DNA of 64,000 nt from Halorubrum cibi (GCF_900182635.1 NZ_FXTD01000003.1:1-64000), one strand, 5' to 3'. Shown: positions 16,332-25,130, counted from the stretch's first letter. Translations and numbers: made by a program. Notes: generated by a model from the letters alone, not told the origin.

Positions 16332-19300
16332 TCAGACGAGCGCCGCCGCCAGCTTCTCCACCGGGTGCGGCGGCTCCGGGGCCGCCTCGTCGCGCTCCTT
16401 CAGCTGCGTGCTACAGGACGCGCCGGGCGCGACCACCTCGTCCGCGCCGCTCCCGTCGACCTGCGCGAAGAGGTCCTCGCCGATCGCCTTGCTCATCGAG
16501 TAGTGCTCGGCCTCGTAGCCGAACGAGCCGGCCATCCCACAGCAGGTGGTGTCGAGCGGCTCGACTCCGTAGCCGGCCCGCCGGAGCACGCCGACCGCGT
16601 GGTGGTCCTTCTTCGTCGCCTTCTGGTGGCAGTGGCCGTGGTAGGCGAGCCGCTCGCCGGGCGCGTCGAAGGAAAGTCCCTCGTCGAGCCGGAAGGAATC
16701 GACGTACTCCATGACGCCGAAGGTGGCTCCCGAGAGCGCCGCGACGTCCTCGTCGGGCACGTCGCTGGCGTCACCGCCGAGCAGGTCCGCGTAGTCCGAC
16801 TGGAGCATGACCGCGTCGGTGGGCTCGACGACGACCACGTCCCGGCCCGCCTCGACCTCGGGTGCGAGCGTCTCCACGGTGTCGCGGGCGGTCGCGCGCG
16901 ACTCGTCTATGAGGCCCTTCGAGTGGGGCGGCCGCCCGCTCCCCTTCACGTCCGGGATCTCCACGTGGCAGTTCGTGGCCTCAAGCACGCGCACCGCGGC
17001 CTTGCCCGCGCTCGGGCTCGTGTAGGTGGTGTACACGTCGGGGAACAGTAACACCTCGCGGTCGGCCGCCTCGCGTGGAACGCCCGCGCCGCCGCGGGCC
17101 TCGAACCAGTCGATCAGGCTCTCCGAGCGGAACGTCGGGAGGTCGCGCTCGCTCGCGATGCCGAGCGTCTTCTCGAGGACGAGCCCCGCGCCGGGGAGCT
17201 TCCCCGGCAGGTTCGACAGCGGGGCGAACCGGGAGCCGAGCGGCGCGAGGTCCTCGAACTTCCCGAGCAGCCGGGTCCTGAGGCTCGCGCCGTGCTCCTC
17301 GTGGTGGGCGTGTTCGACCTCGGCTTTCAGCTTCGCCATGTCGACGCCGCTCGGACAGTCCACCTTACAGCCCTTACACCCCACACAGAGGTCCATCACC
17401 TCGGTGACGAACTCGTCGCCGGTGGGGTCGTCGGGCAGTTCCCCGTTCATCGCGCCGCGGAGCATGTTCGCCCGGCCCCGCGTCGACTGGATCTCCTCCT
17501 CGGCGGCGCGGAAGGTCGGACACATCACGCCGCCCGTCGTCTCCTGCGGGCCGCGACAGCCGCCGCAGCCGTGACAGAGTTCGACCATCCCCTGCATCCC
17601 GTTCTCGTTGTCCCACTGCATCGCGGCGTCGAAGCCGGCGTCGAACTCGTAGTCTGCGTCGAACCGGAGGTTCTCACTCATGTCGAAGTCCCCGCAGACG
17701 TTGCCGGGGTTGAGCAGCCAGTCCGGGTCGAAGGCGGTCTTGAGGCCGCGGAACGCCTCCCAGAGGTCGTCGCCGTACAGCTTCCGGTTCCACTGGGTCC
17801 GCGCGCGCCCGTCGCCGTGTTCGCCGGAGACGGACCCGCCGAGACGGACGACCGCGTCGGTCACCCGGTCCGCGATCTCGACCATCGTCTCCACGTCGTC
17901 GACCTGCTTCGTGTCGATCAGCGGTCGGACGTGGAGCACGCCCGGGCCGGCGTGCGCGTAGAACGTCGCGAACGTCCCCGTGTCCTCGAGGATCTTCTGG
18001 AACTCGCGGGTGTACTCGGGGAGGTGTTCGGGAGGGATCGCACAGTCCTCGATGAAGGAGATGTGCTTGGCGTCGGAGGTCCGCGACAGCAGGATCGGGA
18101 GCCCCGACTTGCGCATCTTCCAGAAGCGGTCGCGCTCGTCGGCGTCGTGCGCCTCCATGGCCGCCTGAGCCCGTCGGGGTTGGGCGGTCGTCTCCGCCGC
18201 GCCCGGAGCCGGGTCGGCGACGGTCTCCGCGCCGTCGACGCGATCGGCGACGAGGTCGGCGACCTTCCGCCGGCCCGCCTCGTCGTCCTCGGCGTAGAAC
18301 TCGACGAGGAGGACGGAGTCGGTCCCGTCGGGGAGCATGCCGACGACCTCCGCGAACTCCGGGGTGTCCGCCGCCAGCCCGAGAAGCACGTCGTCCATCA
18401 CCTCGACGGCGGCGGGGTCGTGTTCGAGGACCGGGGCGACGTCCTCCATCGCGTCCAGCAGGTCGTCGTAGGTGAGAAGCGCCACCGCCTTCGTCTCCGG
18501 GATCTCGACGAGCGAGACGGTCGCCTCCGTCACCGTCGCGAGCGTCCCCTCGCTGCCCGCCATGAGCCGTCCGAGGTTGACGACGCCCTCCTCGCCGTAC
18601 TCGCCCCGGTACTCGGCGAGTAGCCGGTCGAGGTTGTAGCCGGAGACGTTACGTTTCATCTCCGGGAATCGCTCGTCGATCTCGTCGGCCTCCTCGTCGA
18701 TGACCCGGACGATCTCGGCGTGGATCCGGGCGAGGAGGTCGTCGCTCTCCGAGTCGGCGGACTCGCGGAGGTCCTCGACCCGCTCCTCGCCGAAGGTGGC
18801 GACGGTCCCGTCCGCGAGCACGACCTCCAGCTCCTCGACGTAGTGGTCGGTCTTGCCGTACTTGAGCGAGTGCGACCCGGTGGAGTTGTTGCCGATCGCG
18901 CCGCCGACCGCCGACTTGTCGCGCCAGGCGGGGTCGGGCGCGAACTTCAGGCCGTGCGGCTCGACCGCCGCGTTGAGGTCGCCGACGTACGCGCCGGCCT
19001 CGACGCGGGCGGTTCGCGCCTCGGGGTCGGCCTCGAGCACCGAGTCCAGCGCCTTGGAGAAGTCGAGGACGACGGCCTCGTTCACGGTTTGGCCGGCGAG
19101 CGAAGTACCGCCGCCACGGGGCAACACCGGAACCCCTTCCTCGAAGCAGTACTCCTGAACCGCGGCCACGTCCGCCGTCGACTCGGGGAAGACGACGCCG
19201 ATCGGCGTCACTTCGTAGGCCGAGGCGTCGGTCGCGTACAGCCGGCGCGAGTAGTCGTCGAACCGCACGTCCCCCTCGACGCGTCGGTCGAGCGCGTCGA

Positions 19301-19391
19301 CGAGGTCGGGGCGTTCGACCTCCCCGCCGGTGTACTCGAAGTTACCCCCCTCCCGCGGGTCGATCTCCGACCCGCTCGAGTGTGTTGCCAT
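16332..19391 (-). CDS. FAD/Fe-S 2-hydroxyacid (D-lactate/glycolate-type) dehydrogenase
   Basis: A 1019-residue fusion. Residues about 45-510 are a GlcD-like FAD-linked oxidase: VLPRGGGTSLAGQTV is the FAD PP-loop, and the C-terminal oxidase cap contains GEHGDGRART. Residues about 600-700 hold two 4Fe-4S motifs (CHGCGGCRGP and CVGCKGCKVDCP). The C-terminus is a GlpC-like CCG domain with HGHCHQK and TTCCGMAG. Single-chain proteins of this kind oxidise D-lactate, glycolate or 2-hydroxyglutarate and feed electrons to the respiratory chain. The ATG at 19391 begins the conserved part; upstream residues are low complexity. It is divergent from the antiporter gene. Confidence 0.88.
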   Translation of the reverse strand: MATHSSGSEIDPREGGNFEYTGGEVERPDLVDALDRRVEGDVRFDDYSRRLYATDASAYEVTPIGVVFPESTADVAAVQEYCFEEGVPVLPRGGGTSLAGQTVNEAVVLDFSKALDSVLEADPEARTARVEAGAYVGDLNAAVEPHGLKFAPDPAWRDKSAVGGAIGNNSTGSHSLKYGKTDHYVEELEVVLADGTVATFGEERVEDLRESADSESDDLLARIHAEIVRVIDEEADEIDERFPEMKRNVSGYNLDRLLAEYRGEYGEEGVVNLGRLMAGSEGTLATVTEATVSLVEIPETKAVALLTYDDLLDAMEDVAPVLEHDPAAVEVMDDVLLGLAADTPEFAEVVGMLPDGTDSVLLVEFYAEDDEAGRRKVADLVADRVDGAETVADPAPGAAETTAQPRRAQAAMEAHDADERDRFWKMRKSGLPILLSRTSDAKHISFIEDCAIPPEHLPEYTREFQKILEDTGTFATFYAHAGPGVLHVRPLIDTKQVDDVETMVEIADRVTDAVVRLGGSVSGEHGDGRARTQWNRKLYGDDLWEAFRGLKTAFDPDWLLNPGNVCGDFDMSENLRFDADYEFDAGFDAAMQWDNENGMQGMVELCHGCGGCRGPQETTGGVMCPTFRAAEEEIQSTRGRANMLRGAMNGELPDDPTGDEFVTEVMDLCVGCKGCKVDCPSGVDMAKLKAEVEHAHHEEHGASLRTRLLGKFEDLAPLGSRFAPLSNLPGKLPGAGLVLEKTLGIASERDLPTFRSESLIDWFEARGGAGVPREAADREVLLFPDVYTTYTSPSAGKAAVRVLEATNCHVEIPDVKGSGRPPHSKGLIDESRATARDTVETLAPEVEAGRDVVVVEPTDAVMLQSDYADLLGGDASDVPDEDVAALSGATFGVMEYVDSFRLDEGLSFDAPGERLAYHGHCHQKATKKDHHAVGVLRRAGYGVEPLDTTCCGMAGSFGYEAEHYSMSKAIGEDLFAQVDGSGADEVVAPGASCSTQLKERDEAAPEPPHPVEKLAAALV

Positions 19392-19560
19392 GCGACCCCC
19401 TCGCGCTCGGATCGACAAAAGTCCCCCGGGGTCGGCGAACTCGCCCGACTCGCGTCCGACGGATCGTCGAGTCGGTAGATCGCCGAGTCGGCGGATCGCC
19501 GAGTCGCCGGACGCGACGATAGAACGGCCGACACCGATGGTTTCATCCGAACACCCCTCT

Positions 19561-20628
19561 ATGGTGGGGGAAACGATGGTCCTCGGAGGCGTCCTCCCCG
19601 ACACCGCGGCCGTGAACGTCCTGGTGGTCGTCGTCGCGAGCGGAGTGATCTGGCTCGGAAGCGGGTTGCTCGAGGAGGCCGCGGACGGCCTCTCGGCGCA
19701 CTACGGGCTCCCGCCGGTCGTCCAGGGAACGGTCGTCGTCGCGGTCGGGTCGAGCTTCCCCGAATTCGCGAGCGTGGTCGTCACCGCGCTTGCCGGCGTC
19801 TTCGACATGGGGGTCGGCGCGATCGTCGGCTCCGCGATCTTCAACGTCCTCGTCGTTCCCGCGCTCTCGGGGCTCGCGACCGACGCGGACCTCGACTCGA
19901 GCCGGACGATCGTCTACAAGGAAGCGCAGTTCTACATGCTCGCGGTCTCCGTGCTCGTCATCACCTTCGCGCTCGCGATCATCTACGAGCCGGTCGCGGC
20001 CGCGGGCTCGGGAACGACCGGAGCGGCTCTGAAGGGCTCCATCACCCGCCCACTCGCCGTGGTCCCGCTTTTCGTCTACGGGCTGTACCTATTCATCCAG
20101 TGGCAGGACACCGGTGACTACGAGGCCGAACCCGACGGGACGAACGTCGCCGTCGGCCGCGAGTGGGGGAGACTCGCCGCCGGCCTGCTCCTCATCCTCG
20201 TGAGCGTCGAGGTGATGGTGTCGGCCATCGAGTCGCTCGGTCACACCTTCGGGATCCCCGAGTTCCTCGCCGGCATGACGATCGTCGCGGCGGCGACGAG
20301 CCTCCCGGACACGCTCGTCAGCGTCCGGTCCGCCCGCGACGACAACAGCGCGACCAGCCTCGGGAACGTCCTCGGGTCGAACACCTTCGACCTGCTCGTG
20401 GTCATTCCCGTCGGCGTGCTCATCGTGGGCGCGGTCCCGGTGAACTTCTCGACGGCCGTGCCGATGTTCGCCGTCCTCACGCTCGCGACGGTCCTGCTCT
20501 TCGGAACGCTCCGGACGGACCTGGCCCTGACGACGGTCGAGGCGTACGCGCTGCTCGTCACGTACCTGCTCTTCGTCGCGTGGGTCGTCGCCGAGACCGC
20601 CGGCGTGACGCGGATCCTCCCGGCGTGA
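19561..20628 (+). CDS. Sodium/calcium (cation) antiporter
   Basis: A 355-residue ten-helix membrane protein of the CaCA superfamily (YrbG-like). Two inverted alpha repeats are seen: VVAVGSSFPEFASVVVTALAG with GAIVGSAIFNVL in the first half, and IVAAATSLPDTLVSVRSA with GNVLGSNTFDLL in the second. These carry the acidic ion-binding residues (Glu in SFPE, Asp in SLPD). It would extrude Ca2+ or exchange a cation for Na+. The ATG at 19561 is used; an ATG at 19576 is also possible. It is divergent from the dehydrogenase with 169 bases between starts. Confidence 0.9.
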   Translation: MVGETMVLGGVLPDTAAVNVLVVVVASGVIWLGSGLLEEAADGLSAHYGLPPVVQGTVVVAVGSSFPEFASVVVTALAGVFDMGVGAIVGSAIFNVLVVPALSGLATDADLDSSRTIVYKEAQFYMLAVSVLVITFALAIIYEPVAAAGSGTTGAALKGSITRPLAVVPLFVYGLYLFIQWQDTGDYEAEPDGTNVAVGREWGRLAAGLLLILVSVEVMVSAIESLGHTFGIPEFLAGMTIVAAATSLPDTLVSVRSARDDNSATSLGNVLGSNTFDLLVVIPVGVLIVGAVPVNFSTAVPMFAVLTLATVLLFGTLRTDLALTTVEAYALLVTYLLFVAWVVAETAGVTRILPA

Positions 20629-20694
20629 CCCGTGCTCGGCTCGACGAGACGCGGAGGGGTTCCGCGTCAGACGGGCGTCGTTCGACAACGAACG

Positions 20695-20702
20695 CTTAAT
20701 AG
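20695..20702 (+). promoter_or_regulatory. TATA-like box of the PRC-barrel gene
   Basis: CTTAATAG lies 24-31 bases before the ATG at 20726, giving a leaderless or very short leader. Confidence 0.45.
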
Positions 20703-20725
20703 GCGCGCTCGTGACCGTATCTGAC

Positions 20726-21031
20726 ATGAACGCTGCTCCCGAGGAGATCACGTCGCTTGTCGGCAGAGAGGTGTACTCGAACAACGGCGTCTTCGTCGGC
20801 GAGGTGGAGGACGTCCGCCTCGATCTCGACACGCAATCGGTGACCGGGCTGGCGCTCGCCGAACTCAACCGCGAGCTGTTCGCCGGGCGCGTCGACGGCA
20901 ACACCGGCGTGATCGTCCCCTACCGCTGGGTGCGCGCGGTCGGCGACGTGGTGCTCATCAACGACGTCATCGAGCGGCTCGAGACCGGAACCGACGAGCC
21001 GGAAGCCGAGACGGAACAGCAGGCCACCTAG
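20726..21031 (+). CDS. PRC-barrel domain protein (possible CdpB-type)
   Basis: A 101-residue protein that is almost entirely one PRC-barrel. ITSLVGREVYSNNGVFVGEVEDVRLDL opens the barrel and NTGVIVPYRWVRAVGDVVLIND closes it, followed by an acidic disordered tail. Short free-standing PRC-barrel proteins of this size in haloarchaea include CdpB, which links SepF to the membrane anchor CdpA in the FtsZ division ring; others have roles in RNA metabolism or are unknown. Nothing nearby is a division gene, so the CdpB link is only a possibility. The ATG at 20726 is placed by the TATA-like box. Confidence 0.8.
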   Translation: MNAAPEEITSLVGREVYSNNGVFVGEVEDVRLDLDTQSVTGLALAELNRELFAGRVDGNTGVIVPYRWVRAVGDVVLINDVIERLETGTDEPEAETEQQAT

Positions 21032-21051
21032 ACCGACTCTCGAGAACCGAC

Positions 21052-21381
21052 TCAGAACGGAAGGGCGTCTCGGAGCCCGTCGAGGAACCCACCGCCACCC
21101 CGCCGCGCCTCGTCGAAGACGGGGTACAGCGCGTCGAGCAGCTCCGTCTCGTTCTCGAACTCCGACTGGGATACCTCCTCCAACCCGGCCGCCAGTTCGA
21201 TCGTTCGTCCCTTCGAGTCGTAGGGTATCTCCGGGTGGTCCAGCGCCCGAAGGATCTCCTGACTCGTCGCGGGAAACGTGAGGTCCGACTCCTCCAACCG
21301 GGCGTCGAGCGCGGCGATGCCGAACTCGATAGCCTCCGGTTCCGCGGACCCGCCGCCGCCTGGTGGGCGTGCTGCCATCAC
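21052..21381 (-). CDS. Small conserved haloarchaeal protein (DUF5789-like)
   Basis: A 109-residue acidic protein. The middle, LEESDLTFPATSQEILRALD followed by EIPYDSKGRTIELAAGLE, is a conserved haloarchaeal pattern that I match to DUF5789, with a helical C-terminus ending in a Gly-rich hinge (RRGGGGFLDGL). It has no catalytic or metal-binding pattern. It is convergent with the PRC-barrel gene, 20 bases apart. Two ATG codons at 21381 and 21378 are equivalent. Function is unknown. Confidence 0.7.
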   Translation of the reverse strand: MMAARPPGGGGSAEPEAIEFGIAALDARLEESDLTFPATSQEILRALDHPEIPYDSKGRTIELAAGLEEVSQSEFENETELLDALYPVFDEARRGGGGFLDGLRDALPF

Positions 21382-21434
21382 CCCGTCGTAACCGCTCGGC
21401 CGTCTTTAAACTCGGGTTTCGGGCCGAATCGAGG

Positions 21435-21878
21435 TCACTCGGGAAGCGACTCCGCCGGCGGCGTCGCGTCGAGGACGACCAACTCGATCCCGTCGCCGGC
21501 GCGGTCGAACGCGGCGACGAAGTCGTCGTCGTACGGCGGGACCGCGACGATCACGACGGCCGCGAGGTCGTCGGTCTTCGAGAGTTCGAGACGACCGGTC
21601 GGGTGCGAGAGGAACCGCGCCCCGCCCCGGCCCGCCGGCGTCCCGAGGTCGACGCCGAACACCGCGTTCACCGACCCGCCGACCCCGTCCAACGTGAAGT
21701 GCGTCAGCACGGGCGTCTCCGGGTCAATTCCGAGATCCGCCTCGAACTCCCCCGCTCGAGTGGCCGACAGCCGGAGGTTCACCGCGGCCGGGTCGCGCTC
21801 GGCGGCACGATCGAGAAGCACCGTCAGCAGGTCGCGGGTGACGTGGATCACGGGAGGGTGGCGTCGGTCACGGGCCAC
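21435..21878 (-). CDS. JAMM/MPN-like protein with degenerate metal site
   Basis: A 147-residue protein not assigned to a named family. FLSHPTGRLELSKTDD at 89-104 resembles the JAMM signature HxHP...PSxxD, but the first His is Leu90 and the Pro before Ser100 is Leu99, leaving only His92, Ser100 and Asp103. The following VVIVAVPPYDDDFVAAFDR matches the strand-helix that follows JAMM motifs. No helix-1 catalytic Glu is clear. It begins with GTG directly after the stop of the upstream gene (TGA 21881-21879), so the two are co-translated; a second GTG at 21851 is also possible. Probably a non-catalytic MPN domain. Confidence 0.6.
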   Translation of the reverse strand: MARDRRHPPVIHVTRDLLTVLLDRAAERDPAAVNLRLSATRAGEFEADLGIDPETPVLTHFTLDGVGGSVNAVFGVDLGTPAGRGGARFLSHPTGRLELSKTDDLAAVVIVAVPPYDDDFVAAFDRAGDGIELVVLDATPPAESLPE

Positions 21879-22574
21879 TCAGATACCGAGCGCGGACCGG
21901 AGCGTCTTCGCGTAGAGTCCGGGCGCCTTCCGGCGGGACCCCGCGAGCGCGTCCTCGATCGCCGCGCCGGCGTCCTCGAGGACGCCGACGCCGTGGCCGA
22001 CGAGAACGCGATCGGGATCGAGTCCCGAAAGCGACGTCCGCGGCGGTGTGAGCCGGAGCATCGGGTGGACGCCGAGCCGCTCGCGGTCGCCCCGGAAGTA
22101 CGACGCCGATCCGAGCGACTCGGGGACGACGAGCGTCTCCCCGTCGAAGAGCCCGACCTCCTGCCACGGCGGCAGCGTGGAGTCGCGGATCCGGATCGAC
22201 TCGAAGCCTGAGTCGGCAAGCCGGCGGCCGAACTGCTCCACCGGGGCGTCGATCTCCTCGGCGACGCCAGTCATCCACTCGGGGACGTAGACGGGGACGT
22301 CGTGGCGAGTCGCCAGGGTCGCGGCGTCGCGCTTGTGGCGATCGAGACCGACGACGACGCCGGCGACCGAGCCGAACTCCGCCAGAAGATCGTCGAGCCC
22401 GGGGGCGTCGACCGGGTCGATCACCCACACGTCGTCGTCGCTCTCCTCGTTCGGAACCGCGAGCGCGTGGCTCGCCCGTTCCATCGTCTCGCCGGGGTAC
22501 GCGATCCATCCCACGCCGCGGTCGAATCGGTCGATCTCGTGGAGTTCCGGCTCGCCGTCCTCCTTCATTCCCAT
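21879..22574 (-). CDS. Metallo-beta-lactamase-fold-like protein lacking the HxHxDH motif
   Basis: A 231-residue soluble protein. The layout (N-terminal beta strands, VWVIDPVDAPGL, then VVVGLDRHKRDAATLATRHDVPVYVP and a late LVGHGVG) follows the metallo-beta-lactamase fold, but the metal motif THxHxDH is replaced by DRHKRDA at 78-84, leaving one His and one Asp. The late GHG may keep one ligand. It is therefore likely non-hydrolytic or binds metal differently. Starts at 22574 or 22568 are both possible. It precedes the JAMM-like gene with no gap. Confidence 0.68.
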   Translation of the reverse strand: MGMKEDGEPELHEIDRFDRGVGWIAYPGETMERASHALAVPNEESDDDVWVIDPVDAPGLDDLLAEFGSVAGVVVGLDRHKRDAATLATRHDVPVYVPEWMTGVAEEIDAPVEQFGRRLADSGFESIRIRDSTLPPWQEVGLFDGETLVVPESLGSASYFRGDRERLGVHPMLRLTPPRTSLSGLDPDRVLVGHGVGVLEDAGAAIEDALAGSRRKAPGLYAKTLRSALGI

Positions 22575-22660
22575 ACGATCCCTTCGGGCGGGAGCCATTT
22601 CAACCCACGCCGCGCCGGAGTTCCGACAGCCCTTTGGATCGAGACGAAGGAGCGCTCGGC

Positions 22661-23164
22661 ATGTCCCCGGACACCGACATCACCGTCGCCGGGCGGGAGG
22701 TCGACCCCGTCCGCGGCGGCCTGTTGTTCCTCGTCGTCGGGCTGGCGATCGCCGGCTACGGCGGGTACGACTACCTCCAGCAGCAGCAGGCGATCGAGAC
22801 CGCGGAACCCGTCGAGGCGGCCGTCCTCGAGACCGACGTCGACTCCACGAGTTCGACCTCGAGCCCGGACGCGGACTACTACCCGTTCGTCCGCTACGAG
22901 TACGCGTACCGCGGAGAGACGTACGCCGCGACCGGCGTGTACCCGGCGTCGGTTCAGCGGTCGTACGACACGCGATCGGCCGCGAGGGACGTGGTAGACG
23001 AGTACGAGGCCGGCGAGACGGTCACGGCGTACGTGACACCCGACTCGCCGGGCGACGCGTTCCTCAGGAGGCAACGGTCGAACGCCCCGTTCCTCGCGGT
23101 CGTGATCGGCGCGGTCTTGGCGCTACTGGGCGGTCGATCGGCGTTGCGAGGGCGTCGGGCCTGA
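22661..23164 (+). CDS. DUF3592-like membrane protein
   Basis: A 167-residue protein with two membrane segments, at about 18-38 (GLLFLVVGLAIAGYGGYDYL) and 140-158 (FLAVVIGAVLALLGG), flanking an exposed beta domain. The segment YYPFVRYEYAYRGETYAATGVYP is the DUF3592 hallmark, in which a variable extracellular domain sits between two helices. The ATG at 22661 is favoured; an upstream ATG at 22634 adds nine charged residues. It is divergent from the MBL-like gene. Function unknown. Confidence 0.75.
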   Translation: MSPDTDITVAGREVDPVRGGLLFLVVGLAIAGYGGYDYLQQQQAIETAEPVEAAVLETDVDSTSSTSSPDADYYPFVRYEYAYRGETYAATGVYPASVQRSYDTRSAARDVVDEYEAGETVTAYVTPDSPGDAFLRRQRSNAPFLAVVIGAVLALLGGRSALRGRRA

Positions 23165-23202
23165 ACGGCCTCTCCGGACCTCGTCCCGCCCTTCCGATCT
23201 CC

Positions 23203-23754
23203 TCACTCGCCGGGCCACTTGATCGAGCAGCCGCGCGAGGGCCGGTCCGGATGCGGGACCTCCTCACCGGCGAGAACGGCGTCGACCGCGTCCCGGATGT
23301 AGAACTCCGTCGGCTCGTCGTCGGGGTTCAACGCGTCGTCGACTCGGCCGTGGTATCGGAGCCGCCACTCGCCGCCCTCGCGACCGAACAGGAACGGGTC
23401 GGGCGTACACACCGCGCCGTAGGCCGCGGTGGTCTCACCCGTTTCGTCGCGGAGGTACGCGTCGTAGGCGACCGTACCGTCCGCGACCCGTTCGCGCATG
23501 GCCTCGAAGGAGTCGTCGGGGTACTCCTCGGCGTCGTTCGGATTGATACCGACCACCGCGAGGTCGTCGTACTCGGTGGCCAACTCGTTGAGAAGACCGA
23601 ACTTCGCCTTCGCGTACGGACAGTGGTTACAGGTGAACACCACGAGCAGCGCGTCCGTCTCGAAGGAGTCGGCCGAGTACGCCTCGCCGTCGGTTCCGGG
23701 TAGCTCGAAGTCGGGTGCCGCGTCGCCGCGTTCGAGCTCGGAGTCGGATTCCAT
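23203..23754 (-). CDS. Redoxin / AhpC-TSA family thiol protein
   Basis: A 183-residue thioredoxin-fold protein. GDAAPDFELPGTDGEAYSAD is the peroxiredoxin-like start, and VVFTCNHCPYAKAKF supplies a CxxC (Cys-Asn-His-Cys) in the active-site position, followed by AVVGINPNDAEEYPDDSFEAM. This is the group of thioredoxin-family proteins often annotated as peroxiredoxin-like. It probably reduces a thiol or peroxide in the cytosol. An in-frame ATG at 23763 is a slightly longer alternative. It is convergent with the DUF3592 gene. Confidence 0.85.
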   Translation of the reverse strand: MESDSELERGDAAPDFELPGTDGEAYSADSFETDALLVVFTCNHCPYAKAKFGLLNELATEYDDLAVVGINPNDAEEYPDDSFEAMRERVADGTVAYDAYLRDETGETTAAYGAVCTPDPFLFGREGGEWRLRYHGRVDDALNPDDEPTEFYIRDAVDAVLAGEEVPHPDRPSRGCSIKWPGE

Positions 23755-23830
23755 CGCGACCATGCGGGGGCTTATCGCGCCGGATCCAAAGCCGTTCCGG
23801 CGGGGTCCGGCGTCGATCCCGGGAGTTCCC

Positions 23831-24319
23831 CTACCGGATCCCGTCCGCCGCGAGACGCACCGCCGCCGACAGCGCGAGCCAGCCGACCGCACAGGCGACG
23901 CCGACGGCGAGGAGAACCGAGAGGCCGTGAACGATCCCCGCGACCGACGAGAGCGCGGCGGCGTCGACGCCGATCGGGACGCCGGCGAAGCGCGCAGCCA
24001 CGTCGGGCGCGAACCGGCGTCCCGCCGACCCGATCCGGATCCCGACGGCCGCGACCATCGCGGCCGGCGTGATCGTCGAGAGGACGCGCGCCCAGCGGTC
24101 GGAACCGTACGCGCCGAGACCCGAGCGGTCGCGGGAGCCGTGCCGAGCGCCCCCGTCGGGGTCGGCGATACCGACCGGGTCGATCGTATCCATCGCATCC
24201 ACCGTGCCGGTCACGCGCTCGGCAGCCCTCACCGGTCGATCGCCGGACGCCCCGGTACCGGACGGGTCCCCCTCGCTCCTTCCCCTGCGAGACTCCGCGT
24301 CGTATCCGTTCGATGGCAT
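23831..24319 (-). CDS. Small hypothetical membrane protein
   Basis: A 162-residue protein not assigned to a family. The first 75 residues are charged and low complexity (Arg/Asp/Gly-rich). The last 80 hold two or three hydrophobic stretches, VLSTITPAAMVAAVGIRIG and VAGIVHGLSVLLAVGVACAV. The TATA-like TTTATGTG on the minus strand about 25 bases before the ATG at 24319 supports that start. The N-terminal part may be overcalled; starts further in (for example the Met at residue 43) would still keep the membrane part. Confidence 0.5.
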   Translation of the reverse strand: MPSNGYDAESRRGRSEGDPSGTGASGDRPVRAAERVTGTVDAMDTIDPVGIADPDGGARHGSRDRSGLGAYGSDRWARVLSTITPAAMVAAVGIRIGSAGRRFAPDVAARFAGVPIGVDAAALSSVAGIVHGLSVLLAVGVACAVGWLALSAAVRLAADGIR

Positions 24320-24435
24320 ACGCCCGGTGGCCGCGATATCGCACATAAACGTGTGGCTCCGGGCGGACGAGCGGACGATCCGAGCGAGACGGCCGTGACG
24401 CGTCGCGTGGCGGCCGCCGTCGGCGTCGGTCCGGG

Positions 24436-24442
24436 ATTTATC
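24436..24442 (+). promoter_or_regulatory. TATA-like box of small membrane protein gene
   Basis: ATTTATC lies 25-31 bases before the ATG at 24467, the normal haloarchaeal spacing. Confidence 0.45.
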
Positions 24443-24466
24443 CCGCGGTCGACCGTTCTCTCGGGC

Positions 24467-24676
24467 ATGTCGATCGTCGAACCGAGTTACCGGACCCTGC
24501 GGCTCCTGTGTGCGAACACGGTCGCGATGGTCGCGTTCCTCGCGGCGTACGTCGTCGCCCGCGAGCCCGGGGTGGCGGTCGCCGCCGCGGTCGTGATCGG
24601 CGTCATCGGCTACGTCGCTTCGAGCGTCGTCGTCGACTACGCGGTCGGCGGATCGGACGGACGAGCGGGCGGCTGA
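24467..24676 (+). CDS. Small two-helix membrane protein
   Basis: A 69-residue protein with two hydrophobic helices, LCANTVAMVAFLAAYVV and VAVAAAVVIGVIGYVASSV, and a charged C-terminus. It is too small for a clear family. The ATG at 24467 is fixed by the TATA-like box 25-31 bases upstream and by the start of hydrophobic coding. Similar tiny membrane proteins are common in haloarchaea; the role is unknown. Confidence 0.6.
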   Translation: MSIVEPSYRTLRLLCANTVAMVAFLAAYVVAREPGVAVAAAVVIGVIGYVASSVVVDYAVGGSDGRAGG

Positions 24677-24731
24677 TCGGGTCGGACTGCATATAAAAGA
24701 TCGATCGGGGTGCTCGAGCGGTCGGTTCGTC

Positions 24732-25130
24732 TCAGAACGCGTCCGAGTGGACCGCGATGTCGGCCTGGAGTTCCTCGCGGACCGCGGAGTGGACGTGACA
24801 GATGTCCTCCCCGCGCTCGACGAGCTCCGCGGCGGTGTCGTCGTCGAGGTCGGCCTCGACGTGGAGGTCGAAGGCGATGGACGCGAGGTCGTCGTCGTCA
24901 TCGAGCTCCGCGCTCGCGTCGATCTGTACCTTGCCGAGGTCGTCCTCGCCGCGCTGGCCGCCGCCGACGCGGAACGCCGGGATGAAACAGGAGGCGTACG
25001 TCGCGACGAGCGCGGCGTTCGGGTTCGGGCCGGTCTCGTCGGTCGCGTCGATCTGAAGGTCGAAGTCGCCGACCTGGCTCGTACACGCGTAGCCCTCCTC
25101 ACAGACGGTGGTGGTCTCGATGTCGGACAT
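24732..25130 (-). CDS. OsmC-family protein
   Basis: A 132-residue OsmC-fold protein. TYASCFIPAFR has the first conserved Cys and EDICHVHSAV the second, the pair that forms the peroxidatic site in OsmC/Ohr enzymes. The N-terminus is shorter than in canonical Ohr. It would reduce organic hydroperoxides or act on another thiol substrate. It is monocistronic, with the ATG at 25130. Confidence 0.85.
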   Translation of the reverse strand: MSDIETTTVCEEGYACTSQVGDFDLQIDATDETGPNPNAALVATYASCFIPAFRVGGGQRGEDDLGKVQIDASAELDDDDDLASIAFDLHVEADLDDDTAAELVERGEDICHVHSAVREELQADIAVHSDAF

